DNA of 64,000 nucleotides, taken from Monoplex corrugatus (taxonomy: Eukaryota; Mollusca; Gastropoda; Littorinimorpha; Ranellidae). A program made the translations under genes and the position numbers. The notes beneath the pieces were generated by a model. The model made no database searches, had not been told where the DNA came from, and worked only from the letters and a program-made list of their open reading frames with translations. The stretch is taken from positions 51,421,255-51,485,254 of the forward strand of contig JAPXFY010000018.1 of NCBI GenBank assembly GCA_030674185.1, given 5' to 3'. Positions 56,973 through 58,223 of this stretch are shown piece after piece (within the stretch, counting starts at the first letter, position 1; every line of letters starts with the position of its first letter).

Positions 56973-58188
56973 CGCCGCGTGCGTGCGTGCGTGCTTGCGT
57001 GCGTGTGTGCGTGCGTATGTGTACATATGTGTTTGTGCATATGTTGGTGTGGGTGAGTGTTTGTGTGTGTGTGTGTATACGTGCATGTGACCACTTACAA
57101 AGCGTACGGCTTTCTTCAGATCCTCTGAGCTGCTGCTGCAGCATTTCAAGCTCTGCCTTTGCCTGTGTACGTAAATAACATGCATTATAATAACAACACT
57201 TACGATGAACTATGAATACACTGGTTTTCACCCATTCCATTATAAAATCTGTAACTGTCACACCATGCTTTGGGTTACTGTACACATTTCATTTTGTTTG
57301 CATTATGTACAGGAAAAGATGATCCCCATTCAGTATAAATCAATCCAAAAATAACATGGGATTATTGCATACACACTACTCAATACTTTCGACAGACATG
57401 CAGATCGATACTAGTTAAATACTATGGTTAACCTGAACTTTGTACGCATATCTAACCCTTCTCGAAAACAATACAATTCACATAGCCAACCACTGTATCA
57501 ACCAGTAATCCAACCCCAAACAATTAATTAACCAGTGAACAAAGTCAAAAGACACCAAACACTTAAACTGCCCACTACTTCTGTAAAAAATGCAGCAAAT
57601 GTTCTCACCTCAGCTCCTTTGGTATCTCCGTTACTGAAAATGAAACAGACAGCAGGTAATTTGACACCAACATAGATGAAGGAAAAAAAGACTGACCAAG
57701 GTAAGAATGAACCAGAAAAAAACACGAAAAAAAAAAAAAAATTAGAACACATATTTGACACAACCAGACAACACCAAATACAAAAATTAGGAGAAAAAGT
57801 AATCCAGTAATCCAACCTCTAACACATAATCAACCAGTGAACCAATTCAAAAGACAGCAAACATTTAAAAAATCTACTCATTTGAAGCAGCTGGGAAGTT
57901 TCAGTCTTTTTCTCCTAATTTTTTTTGTTCTCTTTCTGTTTACATTTGACAAAGGTGCACTGGCCAAACATTTTTATGTCTTGCTTCAAAAACTGAATAC
58001 GTGTTCTCATTGTATTTTCATATATTTATAAATGGTTTCTTTTGGAGGGTTTGTTTTGTTGTCCAACTTTTTTTTTCCAACACAGTTAAAACCATGACAT
58101 TACACACACACGCACGCATGCACACACGCATGCACGCACGTACACAGCTACAAAGACAGCCCGATGACAGACAGACAGATAAACAGAC

Positions 58189-58223
<35 letters not shown>

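Noticed and set aside
56605..57285. Long His/Thr and Cys/Val frames around 57 kb, and similar ones at 9.1, 14.1, 24.7, 26.3, 39.1 and 41.2 kb
   Set aside because: They are translations of CA, TG and GA microsatellites; apparent hits would be low-complexity artefacts.
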